From positions 1,612,001-1,676,000 of the forward strand of contig JAGMVK010000011.1 of NCBI GenBank assembly GCA_020747065.1: a stretch of 64,000 bases of DNA, given 5' to 3'. The DNA is from Cadophora sp. MPI-SDFR-AT-0126. Taxonomy: Eukaryota > Ascomycota > Leotiomycetes > Helotiales > Ploettnerulaceae. Shown piece after piece: positions 41,216 through 53,844 of this stretch (within the stretch, counting starts at the first letter, position 1; each line of letters begins with the position of its first letter). Position numbers and translations under genes: made by a program. The notes beneath the pieces are model-generated. The model did not search any database. It saw only the letters and a list, made by a program, of their open reading frames with translations, and was not told where the DNA came from.

Positions 41216-42644
41216 GGGGTGGTTGGGCTGGGTAGGTGGGTGGGTGGGTAAATTGAGTCGGTGAGGAATGCTGGGAGGCGGTAGAGTTGAACTATGAGAG
41301 GAGAAGGAGTAGAAAGATAGGATACACCACTAGATAGATTACTAGATAGATCGATCAATAAGCAACTAATCGTACAATACTCCACTACAATTTCACAAAC
41401 GTCCATCCATATCCATATCCACGTCTACACGAGTACTCCCTCCACTATCAAGAGATCAACCAAACTTATAAGTATTCACAGGAACAAACAGCTCCAGAAA
41501 CAAACTACTTCTTTATCCATACCTCGACATTGACATGGGTGTTGACATTCATTGGTTGACCTTGACGTACAGGTACATACAAACATACATGTCCCAAGCC
41601 TTCAGCGAAGCAACGAAAACAGCGAAGGAGTAAGGGGAAAAGGAGAATCAACAGTCAAACCGGAAGCGAGCAGCATTCATTCATGTAAACACACAAGCGT
41701 CGTGAATAAGATTGATCGATCGACATTAAGTAAGCACAAGATACACATGAAAGAAGTGAATAGTGGGAGGTGGATCTTTCTTGTGATATCCTTCTATTCA
41801 TTCATTCATTCATCCCCTCTTCCATACTTAGTAACATGAGACTGCAATCCCATCAATCCAATCCACCCACCCTATCTCATCAAAATGTTCAAAATGCGAG
41901 CCAGAGCATATGATCTAGACCATCCCCAAAGAACGACCGACCATCAAAAGAACTCAACAAGAGAAGACAGATCTGAGGTTTCCGTTACAACACTTTATAA
42001 AAACAACGTTCTGCACGTTCCAAAAATTCCTAGATAATCTGAATGATTTAAATAAGTCAGTCGATCTTGAAGACTTCACATTACTAAATATGAGATTCAA
42101 GTTCCAAATCTTTCAATAATGAGAAGATATTCAATGTACTCTTCCGCATCGCGCTGCTTCGTCTGCATCTATACAGCCTATACATGCTTTACGTACATGT
42201 TATACACGCTCATAACCAAGTAGCAAGGAATAATGGGACAGACAGACATACATCCCTTTGCTCTGGTATCGCAGGAAAAAACGAAGCCCAGTCGAACCGA
42301 GCCAAGATAAGAAACAAGAAAAATGAGATTTCGAATATCTATCGATTATGTCTGGTCGCGCGAGAATACATCCCAGCTTCTCCACGCAAAGCCAAGTCAA
42401 GCTCAAGCAAAGCTAAGCAACGCAAAGAAAAGCATGGCGAACACCAAGAGAAATGCCCAGCTCGCTTATCTTCGCCTCTCGTCACCTAAAAAGACCCTCG
42501 ATCCATACCATGTAATACCGTAAGCCAAGCAGGTCGATCTGTCGATCTAATGCGATACCATATCCAATTGAATTACCTAACGCGCCTATATACACATTTC
42601 TCTAGCTCTAGCTCTAGCTCTCACCTCCTTCAAGGGCTACTCAT
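41216..42644. other. Convergent intergenic region with microsatellites
   Basis: About 1.4 kb between two 3' ends. It has an ATTC repeat at about 41796-41813 and a CTAGCT repeat at about 42601-42621, just below the glucanosyltransferase stop. No supported gene. Confidence 0.45.
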
Positions 42645-44102
42645 TTATAGGAGAACAGCACCCAGGAAAGTGAATCCCAAAGCAACAGCACTGACAAACA
42701 GCGGCTTGGCATCAAACGGCGCGCGGATAGAAACAGCTGCTCCAGAAGAGGTAGAGCTCGATGCACTTCCAGTAGCGGTAACAGATCCCGATCCCTGAGT
42801 AGCAGTTCCGGAGGAAGTTCCTCCAGCATTCTGGGAACCCTTTCCTTCGAGACCAGCGCCCTTTCCAGCTCCAGTCTTCATCATAGCGGCAGCGGCGGAT
42901 GGGATAGCAGGGAGAGCATCAGAGTCGACGTCCCAGTTTGCGGATTTGGCGGGGCAGCCGGATGCGCCTCCTGTGGAGTTGTAACCTCCGTCGCCGGATG
43001 GGTTGGCGGTTCCCTTGAATGCGGTTTGGAGAGCGGTGAAGTCGGCGAGCGGGGTGACGGTGTTGCCAGAGAGGGTGACGAGACCGTACTTGCTCTCCTC
43101 CTGGGAGTATTCGTAGACGAGACCACCGGAGTAGACGGAGGTCATGTCGGTGCTGTACAGGGACTTGACTTCCTCCCACTTGCGGGTGTTGGTGTTGCAA
43201 CCATACTCGGAAAGGCTGGAGGGTTGATTAGCTTGACTTTGATGGATGGTTCAGTGTGGAGGCTTACAAGATGGGTAGACCGTATCCAGTGAAGTTCTTG
43301 ACCTTCTGGTCCCAGCCGGAGGTGGTGAAGGAAGAAGGATCACACCAGGAGTAGTCGTTGAAGGCGAAGAAATCACTGCGCTCATCATCGGTACCGCAGT
43401 TCATGTACTCGGCCATTTCCTTGCGGTTGGAGTTGACATCAGCAGCGGAGTATCCGACGGGAATGGCACGGTATCCACGGCTTCGGATGTATTGTCTCAT
43501 ATCACGAGTGACGGCCTTGACATATGGGGCAGCTGGGGTGGTAGTATCATCGTTGATAACCTCGTTACCAGAGAAGAAAGCCAAGGTGTTGGTGTAGTTC
43601 GCGAACGCATCGATAGTGGCGAAGATGTTTTGGAGGTAGACAGAGTTGTAGGATGGGTGGGGATCGGCTCTGTTGAGGGAGTAGAGAGGAGTGTTGACAT
43701 CGAGGACCAAGTAGATACCTGCAGCTGCCAATTGGGACATGCAGTCATCGTGGTTGGCGGTGTTATCGACGGTGTAGATACGGATGGTGTTGATGCCCAA
43801 CTTCTGGAATTGTGCGATATCACGCTTGCAGGTGGTTGGGTCTGCGATGGGGTCGACCAAGTCGGATGATCCTCCGGGTTGATAATCTACACCACGCATG
43901 TAGAATCTGCTGTTTCCACTGAAGAAAGCTAGGCAATGTTAGTCGAATCCCATTGTACAATTTCGATTATCGTACCATTTCCCTTGACGGTAATTGCTGT
44001 GAGACCGGAAGAAGCGCGTGCAACCAACTCCTCTGTAGGTGAAGGAAGGGCGGACACGACAGAAGCAGCAGCCAATGCTGCGGCAACAGAGAAAGTCTTC
44101 AT
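42645..44102 (-). CDS. gel: GH72 1,3-beta-glucanosyltransferase, GPI-anchored
   Basis: Gel/Gas enzymes cut and re-join beta-1,3-glucan chains in the cell wall. Exons 44102-43976, 43928-43268 and 43215-42645 yield 452 residues. An N-terminal signal peptide (about 1-19, MKTFSVAAALAAASVVSALP) is followed by the GH72 domain (about 45-330): FYMRGVDYQPGG, GINTIRIYTVD, the acid/base Glu in FFSGNEVIND, and the nucleophile Glu in LPIFLSEYGCN, where the second intron falls. No C-terminal X8/CBM43 cysteine module is present. Instead there is a Ser/Thr/Gly-rich linker and a hydrophobic tail LFVSAVALGFTFLGAVLL typical of GPI attachment, so it belongs to the Gel1-like subgroup. Confidence 0.95.
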
Positions 44103-45664
44103 GATGTTTTGGATGACGATGTGGTTAATAGGTAGACTGAATGGTTTGGAATGGGATTTGATCGGGCGGGAATGGGCGAAATTGGATGTATGGAACGAGT
44201 GTTGAACGGCTCAAGAGAGTGGGAGACCGATCAGAGAAGATGCGTTGAATTAAAGCTGTAAAAAGGGCGTACAACGAATGATGCCCGAGAGAGGTCGAAG
44301 AAGAAGCTGGTGATGAAGTTGGTGAGTGAGTTGTCGAAAGATTGATTGAAGAGGAGAAGAAAACAGGAATTGAATTCGAATCAAGGAGGGAGACCCGGCC
44401 GGGCTGGGTAGGGGTATCAAGAATGTGTGGAGGCTAGAGGAGGTGGTGGCTTGCAGGTGGGTATGGTGGATGCAGATAGGTGGTTTCTGCTTCTGGAACG
44501 CAGGGCATGGCATGGCAGGCCACTGGCTGAATGGCGGGCAAATAGTGGATCAACAATACACTTCAGGAGAGCCATCATCACTGATTTTCAGGGGAATTTA
44601 CCAGGGGTCTTGCCTAAGCGCAGCCTCTACAGCCTCTCCAGCCCATTCATTCGTCCTCCCAGCCATCACTGCCCCGCCACGGGTAATTGGCGTCTCCCTA
44701 TCAGACACACTTGCAGGCATGTCCGGGGGCCACCCAAGTCTTCCAAGTCCTCGCCCGCTGCCTCCAAGCAAAAAAAGTCGCCATCTTTCGTATCGTCGAT
44801 CTCTTGTCGCAAAAGTCTTGATTAGACAAGCAGTCTTGAGTGTCTTGACTGTCTTGTGTGCTTTTCTTAGGATCACTTGGAAGGAGAGCTTGTTTGAGGA
44901 TTGGCACAGCCTACCTCGTGTAAACCTGTTGAGAGGTCAGGTCAGGTCATGGACGTGCGTATGAATTGGACACTTCACATCACTCATCAACCTGCACACT
45001 CATCTCACTCGCAACCAGCATTTATTCGCACAAGCGAGATGAACTCTTCTCCACCACCATCGTATCCAATGATTTTCGCAGTACCTCCGTACGAGGCATC
45101 TTCTCCGTACACAGGTACAAGTATATTTAACCTTGATCCCTTGGCAGCCGCATGCACACGACCGTCCACACTCCATCCATCCACAGCGCACCGCACAGCA
45201 CCTCACTACTGAACAAACCAGAAACACCTCACTCAACACGCCGGGCTCGCGAAAATCCGGCATCCAGTTCGGTTCGGTCGTGGTTTCAGCATGGATGGAG
45301 AACCGCGAATCAGCAAAGCAATGACTTCATCGTGGAGAAGACCGCAGATAGAGATCTTCGTATCATCATCAATACTAGTAAAATTCGTGTGAGTGGGAAG
45401 TTGATCTGTGGAGAATTAAATCTGCAGAGCTTGCCTATCCTCTATTTTTGGATACTTTAAGAGGCGACAGCGATGGTGATGGTGTGTTGATTGAACGATT
45501 TATTTCGCCACGCACGCCACATTGGGGAAAAAAGCCGGAATATGACACTGCAGTGCATCGTGCCTGAGGCCTCGTAAATTCTTTAGGCTCGACAGGATAG
45601 GCTGGACAGGCTCGCTTTGTTGATCATCTCAAAGCTAGCATTCCGAAACTACTTGTATGACCGT

Positions 45665-45695
45665 CATGGCCGATATGAGTATCTTATCGGCCATG
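45665..45695. repeat. Perfect hairpin, 11-bp arms
   Basis: CATGGCCGATA at 45665-45675 and its exact reverse complement TATCGGCCATG at 45685-45695 flank a 9-base loop. It lies in non-coding DNA. It might be a mobile-element remnant, a protein-binding palindrome or a transcript hairpin. Confidence 0.7.
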
Positions 45696-45716
45696 AAATA
45701 ATCCAAAAACATTCAG

Positions 45717-45780
45717 AGGGGCGACATTCGCTTATCATGTATTGAGGGCGACATTGTTGTGAGGGCGACATTCGCTAAGC
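45717..45780 (+). repeat. Three short direct repeats of GGGCGACATT
   Basis: GGGCGACATT occurs three times within about 60 bases; the first and third copies extend to GGGCGACATTCGCT. It lies about 20 bp to the right of the hairpin. Origin unknown. Confidence 0.55.
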
Positions 45781-46594
45781 ATTTTTGTTGACAGAGGCAT
45801 ATGCCCAGGAGGCCCGGGATCATGGCTTATCCGATCCGAGTACCTTCACACGAAATGCTGTTTACTCCTGATCAACGAAACGTTTGGATTAGAACGCAAA
45901 AAGCTAATCAAACAGTTACCCTCCTACCAGGAGAGAGAGCTACACCAATTGCCAGAGACATAGAATATTTGACTTCATTGCGACGAAGGCTCGACACCAA
46001 AACTTCAAGAAGCTCGACTTGTATACAGCACAGCGTATGCATTCCCAGTTTTTAGCCTACACCTCTTAGTTTGTGGCGGCATATTTACTGTTCATCGGAC
46101 GGAAGGAGGAAATGCAATTGTGAAGCATTGTCCCTCCCAGACAAGAAAATACATTGGTATAAAGCCGTCTAAACCCATTCTCGCTCTCCCACTCTTTGCT
46201 CTGCCATTAGAAGAGAAAAATAACAAAGAATACATGGGGCGGCATTCCGTGTCCATTGATATCATAACGGAAAAGGGATCCCAGCAATTGCCTACTCCAT
46301 GGTAGCGCAGTATCCATTAAAACGCCACGCCCTCGCATTATCCCAACCTCATTCCAGCACAACGAAATGGATGTCTAATCCTCCCAGGTATGAATGAACC
46401 ATCAGACGCAAACGCCGAAGAGAATATACAACAAAGAGATATTCCATGATCGTTCCCCGTGATCGACTCCTTCAATTCGTGGTTGTGTGTGTTTAGCTGT
46501 ATGCCCTCAAACACAGCAGCTTGACAGCATAGCCACTCAACAATAATAGATGGTTCGATTAGTCTTTCGCCCTCAGGGTTTCTCCCTTTGCGAC

Positions 46595-49500
46595 TCATTC
46601 GTCGTCCATGGCGTCTAAATCAGCTTCATTTGCAATGCTTGCTGAGTCTTCCATATTGGCAGCCTGGCCATCGCTCCTCATGCGCCTGATGATGGTTGAA
46701 TCCGGCTTCATGACAGTATGAAGCGATGAAATGACAGCGTGAGGAGGATCTTTGTCACAAAGCGCCTTCAAATAGCAGAGTTGTTTGCCGGCCATCCACC
46801 AGACAAAACTGCTGACGTACAATTTTGAAGGCTGCCGCGGAGCGACGTAGTGCGCAAATGCTGCCACAGCCGTTGATGCTTTCAACAGTTCCCAACTGGA
46901 TAGCTCGGAGTTTGACCCTGGCGTGATCATCAAGCTCTGCGACACATCTGTTTCCTCGTGTGGTTGAATCTCGTGGTGGAATCGATCGTAGAGGTCATTG
47001 CAGAACTCGGTAAAGTCGTCTACCGCCTCATCTCCGTCTCTGCTGTTTGGATTCCGTTTGCTATTGTGGCCGCGCTGGAACTTCTTGGTCCATGTGGCTT
47101 TCAATATCCCAATATCTGCCTTCAGATCCTCTAGTAACTTCTTCCACACAGGACTCCGGGTCGCAAGATCTGAGTATTTGTAAAAATAGCCTACCAAATC
47201 ACCATCCCAATATGGTGGATCTGGGAATGTCTGATGAAAGCCTTCAAGTGCTTTGTCAATGGTCCTTTCTGCAACATACTTCAAGTGGTCGATAATGTGA
47301 TCCGCGTTCGCAACAGGATCCTCGGTCTTGTAGCGTGGTTTGCGAGGCTTGATCTTGTTTCCTTGGGCATCCCTGATTTTTGCATCTTTGAAGTAAGTCC
47401 AAGCATCGTCGTCGAACATATAGCCCTGCTTTGCTTGATCCACAAGGTTGCTGAGGAGCTGACTGAGGTAACGAGATGCCGAAGTATCCACACTCTGCTC
47501 CGTGTAGCACACACTCTCCTTGAAGGACGTACAGATTCCAAGCAGATTCTGCCGCATGTTGAACTCAAAGCTCTTTTTCAGGAACAAAGATATTGCGGCC
47601 TCAGTGCTCTCAATGTTGCCGACCAACTCCTTGTAAGTGGTCTTGTTTTGTTGGAGCAGGCCTTCTTCGACCAAGTTGCAGGCTGTCGGCACTTCTGCTG
47701 ATGTGAAGTTGTTCACGATAGAAGGCTCCCAACACACCCAAGCGATATCCCCGTCGAAGTCTCCTCCGGATAATTTGTCGGCTAATGAAGTCTGCCCCTT
47801 TGTAGAGAACACTATCACATCTTTCAGTCCCACTAGCTCCGCCTTAATGACAGCTTTGACCTTCTGGATATCGCTCACAAAATGAGCTGGTGATCGGGCT
47901 ACCAGAATCTCGTCCCCACTGAGCGTTGCGCCAGAGAACCCAGAGATTTTGTCGATGAATGATGAAAAGTCAATGTAGACTTCACCTTCTTCAAGCACTC
48001 CCCAAAAGTCGGGAACCATGTATGCATATGTAGATCGCCCAACTGTGATGTTCAATCTATTCTTGAGCTCGTCTGTTCTGCTCTTAAATGCATCTTTTGC
48101 CATTTCTTTCATGAACATGATTCTTCTGGGATCAAATCCAGCATCCAGAAAAACATTCAGGCGTTCTTCGCGAACAACTGGCAGACCGGCCTTGTAAGCA
48201 ATGCCGCCTCTGAGACGCTCTTTCAGATTCGGATTTCTGTCCCTGACCCATTTGCGGAAAGACTGAGGATCATTCATTGCTTCTTGGATTTCCTCGACTT
48301 TCAAAGCTAGTCCTTGCTCCAGAAGGTCAGAAATCGCTCGTCTCATGCGCTCTGGGTCGTTCGCACGGTCCATTAGGAGAGGAAGAAATTGTAGGTTGAG
48401 GTCGGCAGATTTCAGCGGCCCTGAACATTTGAGCACCTCGAAGGTACGATGACTTGGGTCGTCCCACTCCTTGTCACCGTCACCGGATTTTTCGCCCCTG
48501 AACCATTTTCGTTGCGACGGATATGTCTCTATCCAATCTTCGCCTCCCCGATCATGGCGATCCACAACCCACAATCCTTTCGCTTCCCCAATGCGGCCTT
48601 GAAACGCGGTGGGAAGATAGGATAAGCCAAGTTTGCTCGTGATTTTCGAGGCGAGACCAGGGGACATCCGTCCGCAGCCATCATTCATTACATTTTTGGG
48701 GTCATCTCCAGAGATTAGATCCTTTAGCATGATCCTGATTTGCTCTGGTTGCAGCACGATAGTCGGGGAATTGCGAGACAAGGCTATTGGAACGGTTAGT
48801 CGTGGCCACGCACAGCAGTTCTATAACACTACATACCCAGAGTAGTTCGGTTGAAAAGCTTCAAAAACGGTTGACTTTGGTTTTTCTCGTTGATGGGCCG
48901 TACACAATCTAACAAGACCGGTATAGACATCTTTGGACGGCCGACTTTGGGCTTTGGATGTGTGATGAGGTGATCCTTCTTTACGAATTTGGGGCCATCA
49001 ACAGCAAAAAAGAATATGCGGAATGCAGTATCAACAGCTTCCACATCCTTCAAGACAATCAATTGCTTCTTGTTACGTCTCTCTTTGTCCTTGACCATAA
49101 AAGGTTTCCATTGCCATCCGATCAAGGGATGCGTAGTCTCAACTAGCCACTTGATGATGATTGATGGCCCACGTTGACCAAGAGCTTCCAAAGCACGAGG
49201 TACATGACGACCAGAAATTTGTGGCATGAGGATTTCAAAAAATCGATCGTGACCAAATCGACGACCAAGCCGGTGCGAAAAATCGAGCTTGAGAGGCTCC
49301 AGCTTGAATCTGAAGAACGTATCGTCATCATCCGACTTGAAATTCAACGAACCGCCAAACACCACAGCTAGATATCCTTTATCATAAGATTCAGAGATGC
49401 AGGCGTCCCAAGCTTCTTTGCTAGACCGTTCTGGAAACAAACACTCATTCAGGCATGGGAGACTTCTCAGGAAACGCCACAGAGTGTCATAGTCTTCAAG

Positions 49501-50700
49501 GTTCGAAGTGACAGGGGCGTTGAGCTCAGATAATGGAACATCGGCATGGAGAAAGACCCTCGTGATCTCGTAGATGACACATGGACGTGCTGCCATCAAG
49601 CAATTGGGTATCTCAGGGAATACACCGTTCAATCGCTCTCGAAATTGTGCTTCGCCGATGGTCTCTTCGATGATTGGTTCCTTGCTGATTCCAAAGCCTT
49701 GTAGATCTTGAGACAGCGCTTCTTCAGCAGGACTGGCGGCTCTGACGATGTCAACCATGTCAAGAAGCTCATCTTCTGGGACATCTCCTACTCGAGCTTC
49801 AAAGCTACTCGATTCATAGTTTGAGCTGATGTACTTATCGTCTTGCAAGGTGGTGAAAGCACCTCCCATAGCAGGCAATTCATCTGGTATGGTCTCTTGA
49901 GTGGCTGCCCAAGAGCTATTACCACTTTGAGTGAAGACAGCCGAGACTACGGATTCAGTAAAGCTAGTGTTGGCACTTCGCGCGAAGCTCGCGTTTGCTT
50001 TTCTCGTGAAAGAGGTTGTCCCCAAAGGTGGCTCGGGCTCCTGTCTAACTGGCCGGCCTCGTGGTGGTGCCATGTCACTTAGAGAGCGCTGAGGTGCAAT
50101 TTCTGACTCTACGGCCTTGGTCTTTTTTGTGATAGGAATATCAGCAAACGACTCCTCTCTAGCACGCTTCTCGCTATTTGCCCTTCTTGGACTTGGAGTA
50201 AGAAGGCTCGGGGTTGGAACAGGTTCCGCGTCGAATTTTCCATCTGCTTCTCGAATGCGTTGTAAGATATGTTCTGGTGTTCCGCCAGAAGTTTTGTGCC
50301 ATGCTGAGCGGTACTCCTTGAGAGTTTGGTACAGGCATTGTAAAAGTGCAGCTCGCTCTGTTTCATTCACGGGTCTCTTCTGTCGACGAGTGGCAGGAGG
50401 GATAGTTCCTCTCTCGGCTTTAGGCTTTTCCACCCAACCTTGATAAAGTATTCTTGCTTTGGAGTCGAATTCATTACGAACACGATCCCAAATCTTCTTG
50501 TGATGGCAAAATCTGAGCAAATTAACACATTTGCAATCAATCGTTAGCTCCCCATAAGCGTCCTTACTTCGCTTGTTGATATCAAGCCCGAGATCCCATT
50601 CATTGCAGAGCCAGCCAAGACGGGTAGCGAACGCAGTTTCATCCGTTGCAGCGTTTTGTCGGGTTGGTGTCCCAGGAGGCTCGGGAGCATTTGGTGCCAT
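46595..50700 (-). CDS. Cellular RNA-dependent RNA polymerase (QDE-1/SAD-1 family)
   Basis: Makes double-stranded RNA from single-stranded templates for RNA silencing (quelling or meiotic silencing). Two exons, 50700-48837 and 48783-46595, join to 1350 residues, the normal length. The catalytic double-psi-barrel loop DFDGD is at about residues 963-967 (47747-47761), within LADKLSGGDFDGDIAWVCWE. Upstream features include YAYMVPDFWGVLEEGEVYID and LVARSPAH, both typical. Residues 1-330 are less conserved with Ser/Arg/Pro-rich linkers. The C-terminus ends in an acidic tail. The single 53-bp intron lies between FNRTTLA and LSRNSPT. Which of the three usual fungal paralogs this is cannot be settled here. 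Confidence 0.93.
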
Positions 50701-51707
50701 ACCTCTCCAATCATTAAATGAATCGACGATATAATATCATTCAAAACAATGCAAGCACTGCCTTGAAGATTGATTGATAGTATATCAGGTCATGAGATGT
50801 CGGGATAATGTCGTAGACGACTGAAGAGGGGTATGTTTCAGGGGCTATCAAGATCCGTGGGGGTCCGTAAGGCTGGCAGTACTTTTGACGTCGTCCATCA
50901 ACCTCGAGGTACTCGCACAAGCTCAGATCGTTATATCTGTATTGAGTCGATGAATTGGATCGATTCAGGGTTGTAGGGACCCAGAGCGAGTCCGGTAGGA
51001 GAAGAAAGGAAGCTGTGTGACGAGTTGAACAGACGAGGCTGCCCAGCCTTGCGGAAATAGTCAGCTTGAGAATTGGGAGAAGGGTCAAGGCCATTGAGAT
51101 TTACTGACGGGAGAAAAGCGATCGGAAGGCAAAAATCAGGGCGCTCCAGAAGTCAGGGAATGGTCCAAATGGTGGTTGATCTGGTGAGGCTCGTAGATGG
51201 AGTCATGTTTGCTTCGAAAGCTGAGGCTGCGCGGGAGACGCAGAGAGAGAGGTACGCGAAGTCACTAGTTTAGCGCTGGCGGGCCGAGCCTGCCAGGTAC
51301 GGAAGTGCGGGGGTTTGGAAATAGCGTGCCCAGATGGCCTGCCTCTTCACGCCTTTCTTGAAGTTTACAACACCAGCCACCAATAAGATGGGGTCCAGCT
51401 AAATTCATATGATGGCCATGCAGACAGCAGCATCGATGTCAATAGCTCAAAGTGAGCGAGTGGGATCTCGGTTCCGCATCGCTAGAGCCTGCTGCAAAGC
51501 AACCCCACCGCGGAGACATTAGGTTGGGAAAATACTGTTACCTTGGAGACGCGGGGCACCGACGACGCAGTATCGACCGAAACCACCAAGCTATTTGTAC
51601 TCGAGTCTCTTATCGGGCAAACATCATGCTGGATTGTTCCAAAGCTAAATTACACAGTAGGGTTGTGTTTTCATTCTGTGTGGATTACAGGCTGGCACGT
51701 CTGCCAC
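50701..51707. other. Intergenic region
   Basis: About 1 kb between RdRP and the next minus-strand gene. A minus-strand frame at 50741-51094 abuts the RdRP start but shows no conserved sequence and is probably leader or promoter. Confidence 0.4.
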
Positions 51708-52856
51708 TCAGTTGCAATCCTCCCACCATGGACCTCCTTTAGAGCCCGGTCGGCGCAGAAATTCCTCAAACTCTTCCCGATCTTCTTTTTCTTCTTGCTT
51801 CAACTGCTCCACCAGCTGCATCTGTAACTGCGGTATCATGGCTGGATGTATATTGAAGCCAAATGTTGTCGGTATCAGCTGGAGCGCATACTCTTCTATG
51901 GTAATGGGTGGTTTGTCATTCTTGTTCTGCACATCTGAAAGGGAGACTGGACCACGCCAGCGCTGTCCGCCGATAAATGGCGTATATACAGGGATCTCTC
52001 GTTCTAATATCTGGCCCACATGCTTGGAGTACAGGTCGGTGGTTATGTAGATGTCACCCTTTCCTTGGGATAGCAGCTCGTGAGTAACAAAGTGGTTGCC
52101 TCCTAAACAGCGGTATCCTTCCATCTCTACCTGGCCCGGGAGGGCGTTCTGCTTAAATCGAGACCAATTATACCCCATGGGACAAGTGCCTGCGTGCGCC
52201 TTGAGTTTGTCTTGTGCCCATTTCTCCTGCTCGACAAGCTCCTCGCCTTTCAGCTCAGCGATCTTGGTCTGTCTCCCGGCCATGCTGATATCGTATGTAC
52301 TCTTGAATGCAGTTTTGGAGGCGAAGGCACTTGGGATCGGACGGCTTACGTATCTTCCACTTTCGATGACGGGTGACTTCGGTTTCCTGATTTCTTTCTT
52401 TGGGGTCTCCTTATTCTTCTCGTCTTTCTTCTTTTCCTCCATTTGTTTCTTGGGAGGCTTCTTCTCAACTTTCTTCTCCTTCACAGGTTCGCTGTACGCG
52501 CTCACAAACTTGCTGAAGTCGGGCTCATCCGTATAAGTCTCTTCCTTTTCAACGAGTTTCTCGGGCCGGGCTTTTTCAGTCTTGGGCTTCGAAGACTTAG
52601 ATCTTGAGCTTGATTTCCTGCTATCATCTTTGAACATTTCACTCGCTAATATTGATTTGGCTTCCGAGTGGTCGCGAGTGAACATGCTCTTCAGAATAGA
52701 GGTCTTGGGTGCCTTCTCTACATTTTTGGAGCTTGAGCTCGAGTGACTGCTGCTTTTTCTCCGAGGTGACGGACGGTCTTCCTCATCATCGGAGTCGTGC
52801 TTTGATGGCTTTTTTGACTTGGAACTTGAGCGGCGGGAGCTCTCACCTGGTGCCAT
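51708..52856 (-). CDS. Conserved fungal protein of unknown function, SR-rich N-terminus
   Basis: A single exon of 382 residues from the ATG at 52856. Residues 1-70 are Ser/Arg/Lys-rich (RRSSSKSKKPSKHDSDDEED and similar), and about 90-210 are charged and Lys/Glu-rich, including EKKVEKKPPKKQMEEKKKDE. The C-terminal 180 residues look folded: GTCPMGYNWSRFKQ, GYRCLGGNHFVTHELLSQGK and ALQLIPTTFGFNIHPAMIPQ, ending GGPWWEDCN. Such proteins recur in Pezizomycotina without a known role. The frame stays open upstream to 53024 but without another ATG. The charged N-terminus suggests a nuclear or RNA-associated protein; this is inference. Confidence 0.8.
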   Translation of the reverse strand: MAPGESSRRSSSKSKKPSKHDSDDEEDRPSPRRKSSSHSSSSSKNVEKAPKTSILKSMFTRDHSEAKSILASEMFKDDSRKSSSRSKSSKPKTEKARPEKLVEKEETYTDEPDFSKFVSAYSEPVKEKKVEKKPPKKQMEEKKKDEKNKETPKKEIRKPKSPVIESGRYVSRPIPSAFASKTAFKSTYDISMAGRQTKIAELKGEELVEQEKWAQDKLKAHAGTCPMGYNWSRFKQNALPGQVEMEGYRCLGGNHFVTHELLSQGKGDIYITTDLYSKHVGQILEREIPVYTPFIGGQRWRGPVSLSDVQNKNDKPPITIEEYALQLIPTTFGFNIHPAMIPQLQMQLVEQLKQEEKEDREEFEEFLRRPGSKGGPWWEDCN

Positions 52857-53844
52857 GACGCTTTGGTGAGAAAGATTGTGTTCTGAGAATTTCTCAATAA
52901 ATCGTGGAAAATCGTTGAGGGAGACTTGAAGATGCGGTCTTGTTTGGACACCTACGGGGGGATTAAATACTTTTAGAGAAAATGGTGAGACAAACTCATC
53001 GATATTTTGTGTACTCACAACCACTCCGAAAGATTCTGACAGGCTGATATATTCACATTATTTGTGAGTAACATTTCGACACAACAGGATGCTGTGATTA
53101 CAACACCTCACGATCGGCTCCACATAAGTCGATACTTTCGGATCTTAGGATTCAACAATCCTGACTCGTCAAAGTTTGGCAACAAAGTATTCAACGTCGA
53201 ATTTCTGTCTCTGCTTAATTTCATACCGTTACCTCACTCCACACCTTGCCCTGATATTACAACCCTCAGCCACAGCCGAGCCGCGAGTGTTTCGAGAAGA
53301 TAGGTTGGCAACAGACTAACCGAACTTTGAACCTAAACGACGACATGACAGTCCGAAAATAACGTGCAAACAGGTCATCGGTCCACATTACTTCCATATC
53401 GAGTTGAAACATTATGCAATCGGAAAAGGAGAGCTCGGCCTTTGCGGCAAAGCATTTCGTATCTTCGCTTGGCGTGCCAAGATCCTTTGTTTCGTCTGAA
53501 GGCTGATAGCTCCGCTGAACCTTATTTCGACATGACAGGATTGACAGCAGCACTGTGATCTCTCCTTCTGGTACTGACATGGAAATAGATGAGCTGTGAA
53601 CGACAAATCAATGCTATTATAACATGAACGCCGGACATCCGGGCAAAGATCATGCCGCAGAGGAGGAGCAGATGGAGTATATAGAGCTCCCATGAGTGCA
53701 ATTAATCTTGAACCACCAGCTTCTTCAAGCCTCACCACTCATTCCGAGAACTACATTCCTTTCCGCATTTTTTCATCCATTCCTCGACCCTCATTTGCAC
53801 AATCTACTTCAAGCAAGACTTTATACCTCTTTTCAAATTAGAAC
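52857..53844. other. Divergent intergenic region
   Basis: About 1 kb between the SR-rich protein gene and the secreted-protein gene. No supported gene. Confidence 0.4.

Larger units (their letters stand above)
44103..46594. other. Long intergenic region
   Basis: About 2.5 kb: promoter of the glucanosyltransferase gene, then mostly empty DNA up to the RdRP 3' end. It contains the hairpin and repeats listed separately and an 84-codon plus-strand frame (45801-46055) without recognised motifs. Confidence 0.4.

Noticed and set aside
45801..46055. 84-codon frame considered as a transposase fragment
   Set aside because: No DDE or helix-turn-helix signature could be identified and no terminal repeats frame it.
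50741..51094. Minus-strand frame just upstream of the RdRP considered as an extra 5' exon
   Set aside because: The RdRP start at 50700 already fits, and the upstream frame has no family similarity or clear donor.
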